NCBI RefSeq assembly: GCF_007565055.1 | Contig: NC_044552.1 | Coordinates: 150,369,859-150,433,858 of the forward strand | Length of the DNA stretch: 64,000 nt | Direction: 5' to 3' | Source of the DNA: Rhinopithecus roxellana | Taxonomy: Eukaryota > Chordata > Mammalia > Primates > Cercopithecidae | The notes under the pieces: model-generated | Databases searched by the model: none | Seen by the model: the letters and a program-made list of their open reading frames with translations, nothing else | What the model was told of the DNA's origin: nothing | In this document: positions 43,925 through 55,206 of the stretch, piece by piece | How positions within the stretch are numbered: the first letter of the stretch is position 1 | Layout: each line of letters opens with the position of its first letter | Translations under genes and position numbers: made by a program

Positions 43925-44157
43925 GCCAACGACCAGAGGAGAGGGAAGGAGAAGACTGTGGAGGGTCTCATCTTAGCAGGTCCCATGCTCTGTGCAGATG
44001 TTGCACACACATCCACTGTCCAGGCCACACCATGAGCCCATGCCCACTGCGGGGCTACAGGAAGGCCAATCCTACAGGAAGGCCAATGCTGGAGAGAAGA
44101 GATGATTGGATATTGGTGAGCAGCACTGCTTACTAATGCAGCACTTAATAACTATTA

Positions 44158-44369
44158 GCCTGGAGAAACCCCATCTCTACTAAAAATACAAAATTAGCTG
44201 GGCGTGGTGGCACAAGCCTGTAATTCCAGATACTCAGGAGGCTGAGGCAGGAGAATCACTTGAACCCAGGAGGTGGAGGTTGCAGTGAGCCAAGATCACG
44301 CCATTGTTGCCATTGCAAAAAGAGCAAAACTCCGTCTCAAAAAAAAAAACCAAAAAAAAAAAAAAAAAG
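44158..44369 (+). mobile_element. 5'-truncated Alu with target duplication
   Basis: Starts in the middle of the left monomer ('ggagaaaccccatctctac'), includes the complete right monomer with a scrambled patch (GCCATTGTTGCCATTGC), and ends in an A-rich tail broken by CC. The sequence ACTATTAGCC lies directly on both sides (44151-44160 and 44371-44380). The truncation therefore happened during insertion. Confidence 0.95.
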
Positions 44370-44380
44370 ACTATTAGCCG

Positions 44381-45385
44381 TGACTAAACATTTACTCAGA
44401 AGGTGACAGAGGATCATCGGGTGTGTCATGTAACACGAATGCTATACACAGGGTCTTTGTTTTAAAATCTGAAGGAAAGTCGAGATTAATTTTGATTTAT
44501 TTCACTCTATTTTTGGCCTTCAACTATGTTCTTGTGGGTAGCCACTTTACAGAAGCTCTAGGTAGATCAAGTCCAATAAAAAGAAATGAAGGATGAATGT
44601 AGCATTATATAACTCAATTTTAAGATTGTGCTTATTGGCTGTATTGAGAAACCCCAACAGCCATGCGTATTATTTATTGACCAAAGCTGTTTTCCTTTCT
44701 TTTGCACCAGATGGAAACACAAAGACTCCATTGTGTGTTGGTGCTCACACTGTCTCCTGGCAGTGGCTGTGTGCTGACACCAGATTCTGTGCCACTGATA
44801 ACATGATTGAGAAATAGCTCATAGTTTTTCATGCCATTTGCAATGGAGCCTGTCCCAGGAGTGTGAGTTTCACCTGTCATAGAGTCTGTTGCTGGGCTTA
44901 TGGAAAACTGGATATATCTGGTGATAATTTCACTAATCAATACAATCAACCCCTTATGCCACTCTGGTCTGGGTAATTTATCACGGACATTCCTATTACT
45001 TTCCTTCCATGAGTGAAGTTTATGCTTCAGTATTATAAAATGCAGCATTGTTCAGAACTAAGGTGACATTTAGGAAGGAAAAACAATGGGAAGGAAAACT
45101 TCCCTGGGGGATGTGTAAGGCTAGTGAGGGGTAGAGATGAAAGGTAGAAGGAGTATAAGGATGGGGCCCAGAAGTGGGGGTGGACAGGAGGCACCTACGG
45201 GATGTTTTCTCTTGGTCAGCAGAAAGATGCCCATCTGGCATCGGCCTTCTGTGCCAGCCCTCTCTGTGTACACAGCGTAATGCATGTGGTAGCAGGTGCA
45301 CGGTGCATGTCCACATCTCTTCTCTTCTTTGGTACCACCCAGCTCGGTCTGCTGCCAAACCAGGACCCCAGTGGGCTTGTTAGTA
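44381..45385. other. No recognised feature
   Basis: Mixed to AT-rich; a 124-codon minus-strand open frame (44674-45048) has no family resemblance. Confidence 0.35.
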
Positions 45386-45387
45386 AT

Positions 45388-45450
45388 AGATAGATGGGTG
45401 GATGGGGGGGATGGAGGGAGGGAAAAAGGGAGGGAGGAATGGATGGGTGT
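45388..45450. repeat. GGAT/GGGA simple-repeat tract
   Basis: TAGATAGATGGGTGGATGGG followed by G/A-rich GGAGGGA units. It is nearly pure purine after the first 20 bp. Confidence 0.8.
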
Positions 45451-45489
45451 AGAGTGGAGAGCCATAACCCAGTGTTCTGGGTTGAGAGA

Positions 45490-45690
45490 GGCTGGATGGC
45501 ATGGTGACTAAGAGCCAGCCCTGCGGGGCTGCACACAGCCTGGGTTTAAATCCCCGTGCCCAGCATCCTCCCCATATGGCCCCCACCTCAGTCTTTCCAA
45601 CCGTAAAATGTCAATAATAATGGGCCATGGTGAGGATTGAGTGAGTTAATCCAGGAGCAGAGCCTGGCTCAGCATCTGCTGTGCAACCAT
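45490..45690 (+). repeat. MIR SINE fragment, near full length
   Basis: 'gatggcatggtgactaagagc' (abridged), 'cctgggtttaaatccccg', 'tcagtctttccaaccgtaaaatgtcaataataatggg' (abridged) and 'tgaggattgagtgagttaatcc' (abridged) are the MIR blocks in order. Confidence 0.85.
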
Positions 45691-46500
45691 GACTATCTCC
45701 CCAATCACTCCTCACTCAGTGGCTGGCCTCCTGGCTGCTTGAGCTGCAGCAGAGCTGGGCTGGAGAACTATCGTGCAGACTCCCATTCAGAGCACACATC
45801 ACATGGGCACTGGACAGAGCACTGGGAAGCAGAGAGTCAGTTCAAAGTTTTTATAGTTTCAAAACACTTCCTCACCTCTGACCTCGGCACTCCAAGGAAG
45901 CCCTGTGGACGGGGCTCTTGGCAGGGAGTGAATGGAGTCTTTAAGGAGCACTCCAGCCGCCTTGCCCTGGGGCGACCGTGGCTCAGCACACATCCTAAGG
46001 CTCAAGGCCTTCAGGGCCAGAGTCTTCTCATGAGGCCCCCTCTGTGCATCCATCTGTTCTGCAAGTATTTGTTAAGCACCTACTGTATGCATGTGTGTGG
46101 TTTGAAGTCTGCCACCTCTACCTTCATTCTGAGTCAGGTCTTTTCCTATGAAATGTTTATCTTTCTGTTCTACACTGTGTGGTCTTGACGCTTGCCAGGG
46201 AATCAGGGTTGGGTTTGGCAGGCATGAGCCTGGAACCTTCCAGAACGGTGTGGGAGGTAACAATGAGTGATTACAACATGGCTCTTGATTCTCTCCCCTC
46301 CTCACACCTAACCTCATTTTCTCACCCTTAACCTAGGGTTCCTTAACTCCAGATCTGGGTGAATTTTCCTGAGGAGGGTATAAGGAGTGATATGGGAAAA
46401 TAGAAGGTTCTGGAAGGAAAACTCGAACATTCCACTGAGTTCTCAAGTGAGCAGAATGGCTATCATGAGGGTGTGCAGTTGTTCTACAACTTTATCTGTA
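45691..46500. other. No recognised gene
   Basis: A 183-codon plus-strand open frame (45637-46188) begins inside the MIR and is therefore not credible as a gene. A short L2-tail-like phrase is present at 46055-46085. Nothing else recognised. Confidence 0.4.
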
Positions 46501-46501
46501 T

Positions 46502-46550
46502 GTGGGTGGGGTTGGGTGGGGTGGGTGGGGTCGGGTGCGGTGGGTGGGTA
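46502..46550. repeat. G-rich GGGTGGGG tract
   Basis: About 49 bp of GGGT/GGGGT units on the plus strand with more than eight runs of three or more G. A candidate G-quadruplex former. Confidence 0.9.
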
Positions 46551-47559
46551 CCAGGAATGGAGTGGGACCATCTGGGTCATTCTGTGTCTCTTAATACCAG
46601 AATGACCCTGTCTGGACCTGGGGCAAGCTGATCTGAAGCAGAGAGACAGGCAGTCTCTGCAGGGAAGTCTTTCCTGACTTCAGGGTCTTCGTTAGGCTGG
46701 GCCTTGACATGATTTCTGTTCCCAAAGCGGATGAGCAGTGTGGAGGATGGGGAGGAGCCCACTCTCATGTGTCTGTGGGGTCTGCGGGGAAATAGTTCTG
46801 CCGACTTGGAAATAATGAAAGTGAAACTGCACATTGAAATAGAAAATGGACTATAATACCACAATCAATGAAGCAGAGCAGAGCTAGGTCAAGAAATCCT
46901 TCCTGGAGTGAACGGTGACAACCGTCTTCTCCGCCGGCTCCATGCCAAGCACTGTTCATCACCTTTGCCCTCGAAGCCTGAAACGGCACCTGAGCTCCAG
47001 GTCAGTTCCGTCCCCCACACCGAACAGGCCCCTCTGTCTCTCAGAAGCCCAGCTGCACCTGCATGTTGGCATCCCTAAAGCCCGAGGCAAGGCAGGGCTG
47101 GGAGGTGGGATGGCCTTGAAACATCTCTTGGGCAGCTTTTTTAAATGCACGTGTCTGCCTGCAGGTTTTGAACATGTCATCCAGCCCACCCCAGCCGACC
47201 CTGCCAGAGTGCTGACTCCATCTTCATTTGGGAATTGCCGCCAATCACTTTCAAGAGGGGACGAGCCAGCCTCACTCCTGTCAAAGTCCAGACCCCTTCC
47301 CATGCATCCGCCTGGGACGCCCTGTAGTGCCTCCTTCTCCCGCCCACATCTTCGTATTCACTTTCTGTCCCGGATCTTTCTCACCAGTGCCCAGACGTGC
47401 TACTATTTCTCCCATCTTGGGAAAACAAAAACCAAAACATTCCTTTTGGCTCATTTCTTCCCTTCCGGATCCGTTCCGTTTTTCCACACCCTCTCGCAGC
47501 AGACTTCTGGACAGGTCGCCTAAATCTGATGACCAGGAATCTTCCTGTGCTATACCTTC
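46551..47559. other. GC-rich, no recognised gene
   Basis: Open frames of 202 codons (46915-47523, +), 177 codons (47228-47761, +) and 114 codons (46959-47303, -) overlap on both strands. No domain is visible and I regard them as chance. Confidence 0.4.
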
Positions 47560-48150
47560 CCTTGAGACTGGTCTCCTCCTCCACAGCTGCTCGGAATGCT
47601 CCATCCTCTCCCTGAACTCTCAGTCATCCGGCCCAGCCTTCATGGCCTCCCCAGAGCCTCCCTTCCACCAGCATCAGGGACATCCCTCTGTTGGCCATCT
47701 CCCACCTCATCAGGCTACACCTTCTCAACCCCCTTTCCTGGGTCCTTCCCTGACCTCCTGAGACCTGAGCACCCAGAGGTCCATCCAGGATCTTGTTCAC
47801 TCCACTCAACCTCCAGACTCTGGGCCTCAAGCCTCATCTCTGAGCTGATGGGGCTCCATCTGGGCTCCAGCTCCATCCCTTCTCCTGAACTTAAGACTCA
47901 CAAGGGGCTCCTGGGAGCCTCTACTTAGCTGCCCAACGGACATCTCAGCAATGGCATGTCCCACATTGAAATCCCTTCCCGCAGAACCTGCTCCTGGCAC
48001 TCCGCTCCCTTCCTGGTAAACTCCATGTTCCAGGTGTGCTGGCCTCCCCTAGGTGCCACCCTGGGGAACTCTCTCTCTTAACCACCACATCCACCCCAGC
48101 AGTGAATTAGGTTGACTCTAACTTCCAAATATATCCAGGACAGAATCTCT
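47560..48150 (+). repeat. Ancient LINE (L2-class) fragment
   Basis: 'gagctgatggggctccatctggg' (abridged), 'gctgcccaacggacatctcagc' (abridged), 'catgtcccacattgaaatc', 'aacctgctcctggcactcc' and 'ctaacttccaaatatatccagg' (abridged) follow a remembered L2-class order. Highly diverged; orientation is inferred. Confidence 0.45.
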
Positions 48151-49689
48151 TGCAGGCCTTTTGTGCCAAATCCTAACAAAGCTCTTTAGACATTTTCCTG
48201 TTACAGGTGAGGGTCCTGGTGACCTCCAGTGCCCCAGGGCTGTCAGGGCAGCAGGCCCTGGAAGGGGGCAGAACTGTGCCCTTCTGGCTCCTGCCTGCTT
48301 TCCTCATCCAGCTCAGATGGGGGCAGAGGGAGGAGGGCAATGTCAAGATGGAGTGCTCCAAGCTGCGGCCGCAGAAGCAGGCTCTGTGCAAGTGGGGTGG
48401 GGGCACCCAGAGGACTTGATGCAGAACCCCTCTCTCCTCTGCCTGCACACCTGGCTCTCCCCTCCTAGGACTGCATGGTTGAGAGAGGAGTGGGCAGCTG
48501 TTTGGACACCAGCCGCCCAGTTTAGCCTTGTTCTCCTGGAGGGATTCTGAGCAGGTGTCCCAGGCTAGGAGGGGCCATCCCAGTGAAGCCTTGAGAAGAG
48601 GTGCCAGGCTTCTGAGGCCCTCTCCTGGCTCGGATAATGGGCTGGGTGGGTGACAAAGGGATTTCGAAGGCCTCAGTGGGCCCCGCTGTGGACTCTGCCA
48701 TCTTGAGGTGTTCCTGGTGGTCAGCAATCCAGGCCTGCACTCGGAGGGCTCCATCTGCAGCGACAGGCTCTGGACATGGAGCCCAGCGGAGCCTGCGGCT
48801 GCCCAGGGACGGAGCCCACAACGTCAGTTATGCCCTCCTCTCCGCCAGGTTGCCTCAGACCATGGTAAATGGTGATAGGCTGACCTGGGGGTCTGAAGGA
48901 GCTGCTGGCTGGTGTGGCATAGAGAGCATCCTCTGGCCCTGCTGTGCCACAGCCAAATCTTCACTGCTGAGCCCATTTGCACTATTTCAAGCGCACTAAG
49001 CACATGTATTTACTTCCTACTCTCTGCCACTGTCACGGTTAGTTGCAGCCTCAGTTCTCATGGGATCAGTGAGCAAGACATCCACAGCCCACCTGAAACC
49101 ATGGCAAAGCCAGTTTTAGGCTCCACAGATGGTGAGGAAAGGAGCCTCCTGGAGCCTCTTCCTCAGAGCACTGGGACTGCCTGGGGGCTTCGATGTCTGC
49201 AGGAGCCCCGTCTGCAGAGGAGAGAGGTACCGTCCAGGCCCGGTAGGGAGGAGCTGGGGCTGCCTGCTCACATGTCACTGCTGCCTCTGGGTGCTCGTCT
49301 TGTGTCTCCCAAAAGATGCTCTTTTCCAGACAGCCTGACTGTAGGACCAGCACCAGCAAAGCCTTCCCTCCTCCACCGTGCTAAACATCACTATGTGATG
49401 GGCAAAGCCCTGCACACTCACAGTGGGTCTTCCCATACTTACAGGTTTAATTTTATCAGAAGGAGAATGACCTGAAGTCAGATAATGAGCCATATTCCGC
49501 CTGGTGCCTGGCCTCACTACTGGCTCTCTAAAATTGATGTGGAATGTTTAGATGGATGTTGGATGCAATACCTGATGATCCTTCTCTTAAGAATACACAT
49601 TTCAGTGGCTCTTTGTCATTCCCAGTAGGAGAAACGCAACTAAAACTAAATTGGGATTCTGTTTCTCAGGGATGAGATAAGCAAACAAC
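48151..49689. other. GC-rich, no recognised gene
   Basis: Open frames of up to 193 codons on the minus strand (48173-48754) and 187 on the plus (48912-49475) overlap others and match nothing I know. No repeat recognised. Confidence 0.4.
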
Positions 49690-50190
49690 TGAAAGGGGTG
49701 AGAATGCATTCTGTTGGAGATGTTGTGAAAAGCAGGCACTCGTGTGTTGTCGGGAGATATGCACAATGGCATTCCAGCTAGGGAAGTGGATCTGGTATTG
49801 TCCATATCAGCCCATGTGCCAAATGACATCCGTGCACCACTCATGGTGCTGTGTATGTAACAGCACAAGCCTGGGAGAGGAGCAGACGTCAATCCATCCA
49901 GGGCTGCTTAAATCATATGCAGCTCTAGGAAAAGAATGAGAAAGAGCTCTGTGTATGGATAAGGAACGATCATCAGACTATGACGTTCAGCAAGAAAAGC
50001 AATATGCTGTGCTGTGCACATGGAGGGGAATAAGAATACAAATTAGCACTGCTTGCATCTTCGTAGACATAGACAGGTGAGCCAGACCCATTGCACGTGG
50101 CACAGCAGAAGTTGTGACGAGGGACCTGCTGGATGGGGGTGGAGTGGGAGTGAGACCTGCTGAACATATCTTTAAATATCATTTAAGTAT
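49690..50190 (+). repeat. L1M ORF2-end/3'UTR fragment
   Basis: 'gtgccaaatgacatccgtgc', 'tcatatgcagctctaggaaaagaatgagaaagagctctg' (abridged), 'ggataaggaacgatcatc', 'gttcagcaagaaaagcaat' and 'ggggaataagaatac' follow the end of L1M ORF2 and its 3' UTR. Frames are broken throughout. Confidence 0.7.
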
Positions 50191-50229
50191 TTGAGCCATG
50201 GAAAGTATGATTGGACTAAACCGAAAGTT

Positions 50230-50545
50230 AGAGATTAAGTAACAACAGTTCATGACTCAGGTTCTGCCTCTCTCTCCTCTGCCTGCCGCATCTTTTGAAG
50301 CCCAGTTCATCCTGAAGCTTCCCATCAGATTGAATCCCTGCCCCAGCGTCCCCACCACACAGTTTGTACACTTATTATAGCATCCATGGCATTCAGCCTG
50401 GCGTGATAGTTAGTAATTAACCTGCCTGTCTCCCCTAAATTATGCCTTTCGTGGAGGGAAGGTTCTCGTAATGCTCATTACAGCACTTTGCACAGAGTGA
50501 GTGACTCCACAGGTATTTGTTGAATGCATGAGTAGTTTAGAGACT
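50230..50545 (+). repeat. L2 LINE 3'-end fragment
   Basis: 'tttgtacacttattatagc', 'ctgcctgtctcccctaaatt', 'cgtggagggaaggttctcg', 'cagcactttgcacagagtg' and 'aggtatttgttgaatgcatgag' (abridged) give the L2 3' terminus. Confidence 0.75.
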
Positions 50546-51660
50546 CCCAAGAAGGTTCACATCTTCATTAGGTGGTTCTGGAACTTTGTTAGGGACTGGG
50601 ACTCTCTCTAGGATGAACTGGGGTGCCCGAGGATCTCTGGGAGCAAATCACAGTCTCTGGACTGGCCATGGACATCCTCAGGCCTCCTCCAGACCCACGT
50701 TCTGCTGGTCCTGGGGGAGCCATGGATGGGGGTGAGAGGGGGACTCACTTTACTGGTTAAGTCCCATCCCTGTCTCAGGGGAACGAAAATTCTGCTGTCC
50801 AATACAAAGTCAATGACGTTTACTGCATTGCATGTTTCTAATTGACACAACGTGTCTACACAATGCTAAATAGATGAAGAATTTCATCAATTAAGAAAAT
50901 GTTCAGCTAATGAAAATTAACAAGAATAATTAATGAGACATTTGACTTGATCTGTGTTCAATCAATTTGACGGATCTCTTTTGCACTCAGAAGCTCTTAC
51001 TGGGGGAACTTACTATGTGCAGGCTGAGCCAGGGTGTGCGGGTGTCATCACCGCAGGCTGACACAGCCCTTGTCTGCTGGGCAGTGGGGGACCTTGAGGG
51101 CTCATCTGAAGGTGGCCAGTGCTAAGACTGATGACCGTCTAATGAGACCCCTTAGCGTCCCAACAGGGCTCAAAAGCAGGAAGAGTGGACAGGCACTGGG
51201 GTCCTCATGTCACCTTTCTGTCTCCCTGACCTTAAGGTATCAGGGGTGTGGCCTGGTAACATAAGGGCCTCTGCTGGATAAAGCTGAGGGCTGCTTTGGA
51301 AGCATCCCCTCTTACTCAATGATTCGTGACAATCAGATCGTGGAATTGATCTGAGACAGGAAGGGCTTTTCCAGGTCGCAGCAGCGAGCCTGTCCTCAGG
51401 CCGCAGCAGCCCCTGCAGCTCTGGGGTGCAGACAAAGGCTCACTGTGTCCTCAAGTTGCCTCTTTCTGAATGATCGCTTTCCATTTAAAACTTACCAGTC
51501 AACCAAAATCCAATTCTCCTTGTCTGCTGCGTTACCTTGAACTTGTCCCCACTACCAGGACGAGTCCCACCCACTTCTGCCTGCGTGCCCTTGGCACCGC
51601 ACTGATGGATTCCAACATACTTGCAGGCACCCCTGCTCCCAGGCCCCAGTGAAAGACGTG
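50546..51660. other. No recognised feature
   Basis: Mixed composition, AT-rich at 50860-50990. No gene or repeat that I can name. Confidence 0.4.
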
Positions 51661-51664
51661 GAGT

Positions 51665-51865
51665 GAGAAAACAGCAACAGCAATAACATTACCAGTGAAT
51701 GTTCGATGAGGGCCTGGATAAGGGCCTTCTGTATTAAATGTGCTTTATGTTTGTATTTTTTAAGTGTTACATGTCGTAATTAATTTAATTTTCTCAGCAG
51801 CCCTCTGGGGTAGGCTCCACTACCATCCACATTTTATAAGAACATGGAAGCACAAACTGGGTGAG
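51665..51865 (+). repeat. MIR SINE fragment
   Basis: 'gtgttacatgtcgtaattaatttaattttctcagcagccctctggggtagg' (abridged) and 'actaccatccacattttataag' (abridged) are MIR core words. Confidence 0.65.
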
Positions 51866-51880
51866 TCCTCTGGCCTGGCA

Positions 51881-51979
51881 CACACAGCTCACGCATGGCA
51901 CACACAGCTCACGCATGGCACACACCTCCCAGAGAGCCCCCTGGCCTGGTGCACACAGCTCATGCACGGTGCACAGCTC
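51881..51979. repeat. 20-bp tandem duplication plus degenerate copies
   Basis: CACACAGCTCACGCATGGCA occurs twice back to back (51881-51920) with no mismatch, followed by looser versions (CACACAGCTCATGCACGGTG, then GCACAGCTCAC) up to 51979. Confidence 0.95.
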
Positions 51980-52759
51980 ACAGTTACTCCACCACTCCAT
52001 GGGCTGGTCCCAAAGAAACAGTTTCATTTACCTGCAGCATTTTTTTTTTTTTTAACATTTTCAAAGAGAAAAATACTTCTGAGCTCATACTTGAGTTTTG
52101 CTTTAAAGTTGTAGAAAAAGTTAAAAATAAATAAAAAGCCCTAAAGTCATTTTTAGAATTTCAACATTTGGAGCTATGAACACATAAGTTTGAGGAGTTC
52201 ACGCCTGGCGTTGTGATGGTTCAAAGGTGTAAACACACTAGAACCTTTCCGTGACAAGCTACGCTAAATACAGCAGGGCTGGACCCTCCCCAAGGGTCTC
52301 TATACCTGAAAATACAGAAAAATGAGTTCTAACATGTTTCCTCTTATTCTGCAGTGTGAAGCTGAGTCTACACTGGAAGCCCTGGGTCCGCTGAGGCCTC
52401 GCCATCCCAGCGTGGCCCCGCAGCGGCCTCCCCAGGAGCTGGTTAGAGATGCTGATCCCTGCCCTGCCCCTGTCCCCCAACTCAGAACCCTCCCTAAAGA
52501 GATGCCCAGGGGATCGTGTGCATGATGACATTTGAGAAACTCCACTCTAAGATACAGGTCTTAATTTCCGAGATCTTTTCTAAGCCTTAAAGTTTTATGA
52601 TTCATTCTCTCTTTGAAACTCTGGTTGTGATGAAACTGAGGCTGGCATGGTTAATTGGCCACCATAATTCGTGACAGGGAGGCTTCCTTGGGACTACTGT
52701 TGATGCCCAACCCAGAGCACTAGCCACAGCCACTCAGGATTCTCCTTTGGTTGATTCAT
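51980..52759. other. No recognised feature
   Basis: Contains a T-run at 52040-52053 and mixed sequence. Nothing recognised. Confidence 0.4.
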
Positions 52760-52787
52760 TCTTTTTTTAAGAGACAGGGGACACTAC
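52760..52787 (-). mobile_element. Alu-monomer fragment, left part, interrupted by THE1
   Basis: TTCTTTTTTTAAGAGACAGG and GGACACTAC form the T-rich end of an antisense 7SL-derived monomer. It resumes at 55056 on the far side of the THE1 provirus. Confidence 0.8.
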
Positions 52788-53131
52788 TGACATGGCTTGG
52801 CTGTGTGTCCATTCAAATCTCAACTTCAATTGTATCTCCCAGAATTCCCATGTGTTGTGGGAGGGACCCAGGGGAGGTCACTGAATCATGGGGGCTGGTC
52901 TTTTCCACACTATTCTCATGACAGTGAATTAGTCTCATGAGATCTGATAGTTTTATCCGCTTTTGCTTCTTCCTCATTCTCTTTTGCTGCCACCATGTAA
53001 GAAGTGCCTTTTGCCTCCCCCCATGATTCAGAGGCCTCCCTAGCCATGTGGAACTGTAAGTCCAGTTAAACCTCTTTTTCTTCCCAGTCTCAGGTATGTC
53101 TTTATCAGCAGTGTGAATACAGACTAATGCA
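52788..53131 (+). mobile_element. 5' LTR of THE1 provirus
   Basis: 344 bp from TGACATGGCTTGGCTG to AGACTAATGCA with all THE1 LTR blocks, and an AATTAAACCTC-like context for the polyadenylation region. It shows about 14-15% difference from the 3' LTR by eye, consistent with an old primate insertion. Confidence 0.95.
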
Positions 53132-54702
53132 GTAAATTGGTACCAGTAGAGTGGGGTGCTGCTGAAAAGATACACCAAAATGTGGAAGTAATTTTGGAAC
53201 TGGGTAACAGGTAGATGTTGGAAGAGTTTGGAGGGCTCTGAGGAAGAAAGGAAAATGTGGGAAAGTTTGGAACTTCCTAGAGACTTGTTGAATGGCTTTG
53301 ACCAAAATACTGATAGTGACATGGACAATAAGGTCTAGGCTGAGGTGGTCTCGGATGGAGATGAGGAACTTGTTGGGGACTGGAGTAAAGGTGACTCTTG
53401 TTATGTTTTAGCAAAGAGACTGGCAGCATTCTGCCTCTGCCCTAGAGATTTATGGAACTTTGAACTTGAGAGAGATGATTTAGGGTATCAGGTGGAAGAA
53501 ATTTCTAAGCAGCAAAGCATTCAAACTGTGACTTGGGTGCTGTTAAAAGTATTCCATTTTAAAAGGGAAACAGCATAAAAGTTCAGAAAATTTGTAGCCT
53601 GATGATGCAGTAGAAAATAAAAACCCATTTCCTCCGGAGAAATTCAAGCCAGCTGCAGAAATTTCCTAAGTAGCAAGGCGCCGAATGTTAATCCCCAAGA
53701 CCATGGGGAAAATGTCTTTAGGCTGTGCCAGAGACCTTCACAGCAGCCCCTGCCATCACAGGCCTGGAGGCCCAGGAGGCAAAAGTGGTTTCATGGGCCA
53801 GGACCAGGGTCCCTGTGCTGTGTGCAGCCTAGGGACTTGGTGCCCTGTGTCCCAGATGCTCCAGCCATGACTGAAAGGGGCCAACGTACAGCTCAGGCTG
53901 TGGCTTCAGAGGGTGGAAGCCCCAAGCCTTGGCAGCTTCCATGTGGTGTTGAGCCTGTGGGTGCACAGAAGTCAAGAACTGAGGTTTGGGAACCTCCACC
54001 TAGATTACAGAAGATGTATGGAAACACCTGGATGCCCAGGCAAAAGTTTGCTGCAGGGGTCGGGCCCTCATGGAGAACCTCTGCCAGGGCAGTGCAGAAG
54101 GGAAATGTGGGGTTGGAGCCCTCACACAGAGTCCTTACTGGGGTACTGGCTAGTGGAGCTGTGAGAAGAGGACCATTGTCCACCAGACCCCAGAATGGTA
54201 GATCCACCAACAGCTTGCACTGTGTACCTGGAAAAGTCACAGACACTCAACGCCCATGAAAGCAGCTGGGAGGGAGGCTGTACCCTGCATAGCCACAGGG
54301 GCAGAGCTGCCGAAGACCATGGGAACCTACCTCTTACATCAGCTTGACCTGGATGTGAGACATGGAGTCAAAGGAGATCATTTTGGAGCTTTAAAATTTG
54401 ACAACCCCACCGGGTTTCGGACTTGTATGGGCACTGTAGCCCCTTTGTTTTGGCCAATTTCTCTCATTCGGAACAGCTGTATTTGTGCAATACCTGTACC
54501 CCTATTGTATCTAGGAAGGAACTAGCTTGCTTTTGATTTTACAGGCTCATAGGTGGAAGGAACTTGCCTTGTCTTAGATGAGACTCTGGACTCTGGACTT
54601 TTGGGTTAATGCTGAAATGAGTTAAGATTTGGGGGACAGTTGGGAAGGCGTGATTGGTTTTGAAATGTGAGGACATGAGATTTGGAGGGGCCAGGGACAG
54701 AA
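53132..54702 (+). mobile_element. THE1 internal region (MaLR)
   Basis: Begins GTAAATTGGTACCAG and runs about 1.57 kb to the purine-rich GATTTGGAGGGGCCAGGG (54679-54696) just before the 3' LTR. It follows the THE1 internal consensus nearly end to end. MaLR internal sequences lack pol and env. The short open frames here (for example 53822-54259, 145 codons) are decayed internal sequence, not a functional gene. Confidence 0.95.
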
Positions 54703-55055
54703 TGATATGGTTTGGCTGTGTCCCCACCCAAATCTCAACTTCAATTGTGTCTCCTAGAATTCTTTCATGTTGTGGGAGGGACCCAGGGGGAGGTAGCTGA
54801 ATCGTGAGGGTCGATCTTTTCCATGCTATTCTTGTGATGGTGAATAAGTCTCACGAGATCTGATGGGTTTATCAGGGGCTTCTGCTTTGATTTCTTCCCA
54901 TTCTTTCTTGCTGTCGCCATGTATGAAGTGCCTTTTGCCCTCTGCCATGATTCTGAGGGCTCCACAGCCATGTGGAACTGTGAATCCAATTAAGTCTCTT
55001 TTTCTTCCCAGTCTTGTGTATGTCTTTATCAGCAGCATAAAAATGGACTAATATA
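54703..55055 (+). mobile_element. 3' LTR of THE1 provirus
   Basis: 353 bp from TGATATGGTTTGGCTG to GACTAATATA. The flanking pentamers ACTAC (before 52788) and ACTGT (after 55055) agree at 3 of 5 positions, a plausible decayed target duplication. Confidence 0.95.
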
Positions 55056-55168
55056 ACTGTGTTGCCCAGGCTGGATTCCAACCTGGGCGTAACTGATCCT
55101 TCAGCCTCAGCCTCCTGAATAGCTGGGACTACACTACAGGTGCATGCCACTGTGCCTGACCTGGTTTA
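55056..55168 (-). mobile_element. Alu-monomer (FLAM-type) fragment, right part
   Basis: ACTGTGTTGCCCAGGCTGG followed by 'cttcagcctcagcctcctgaatagctggg' (abridged) and a 5-bp doubling ACTACACTACAGG. It continues the monomer broken at 52787. The total length fits a single 7SL-derived arm. Confidence 0.8.
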
Positions 55169-55206
55169 TAAACTTTTGTGATGGGTTTAGATCTTGTCTG
55201 TATTCC

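Noticed and set aside
45637..46188. 183-codon plus-strand frame
   Set aside because: It begins within a MIR element and has no domain.
53822..54259. 145-codon open frame
   Set aside because: It lies in the THE1 internal region, which is decayed MaLR sequence.
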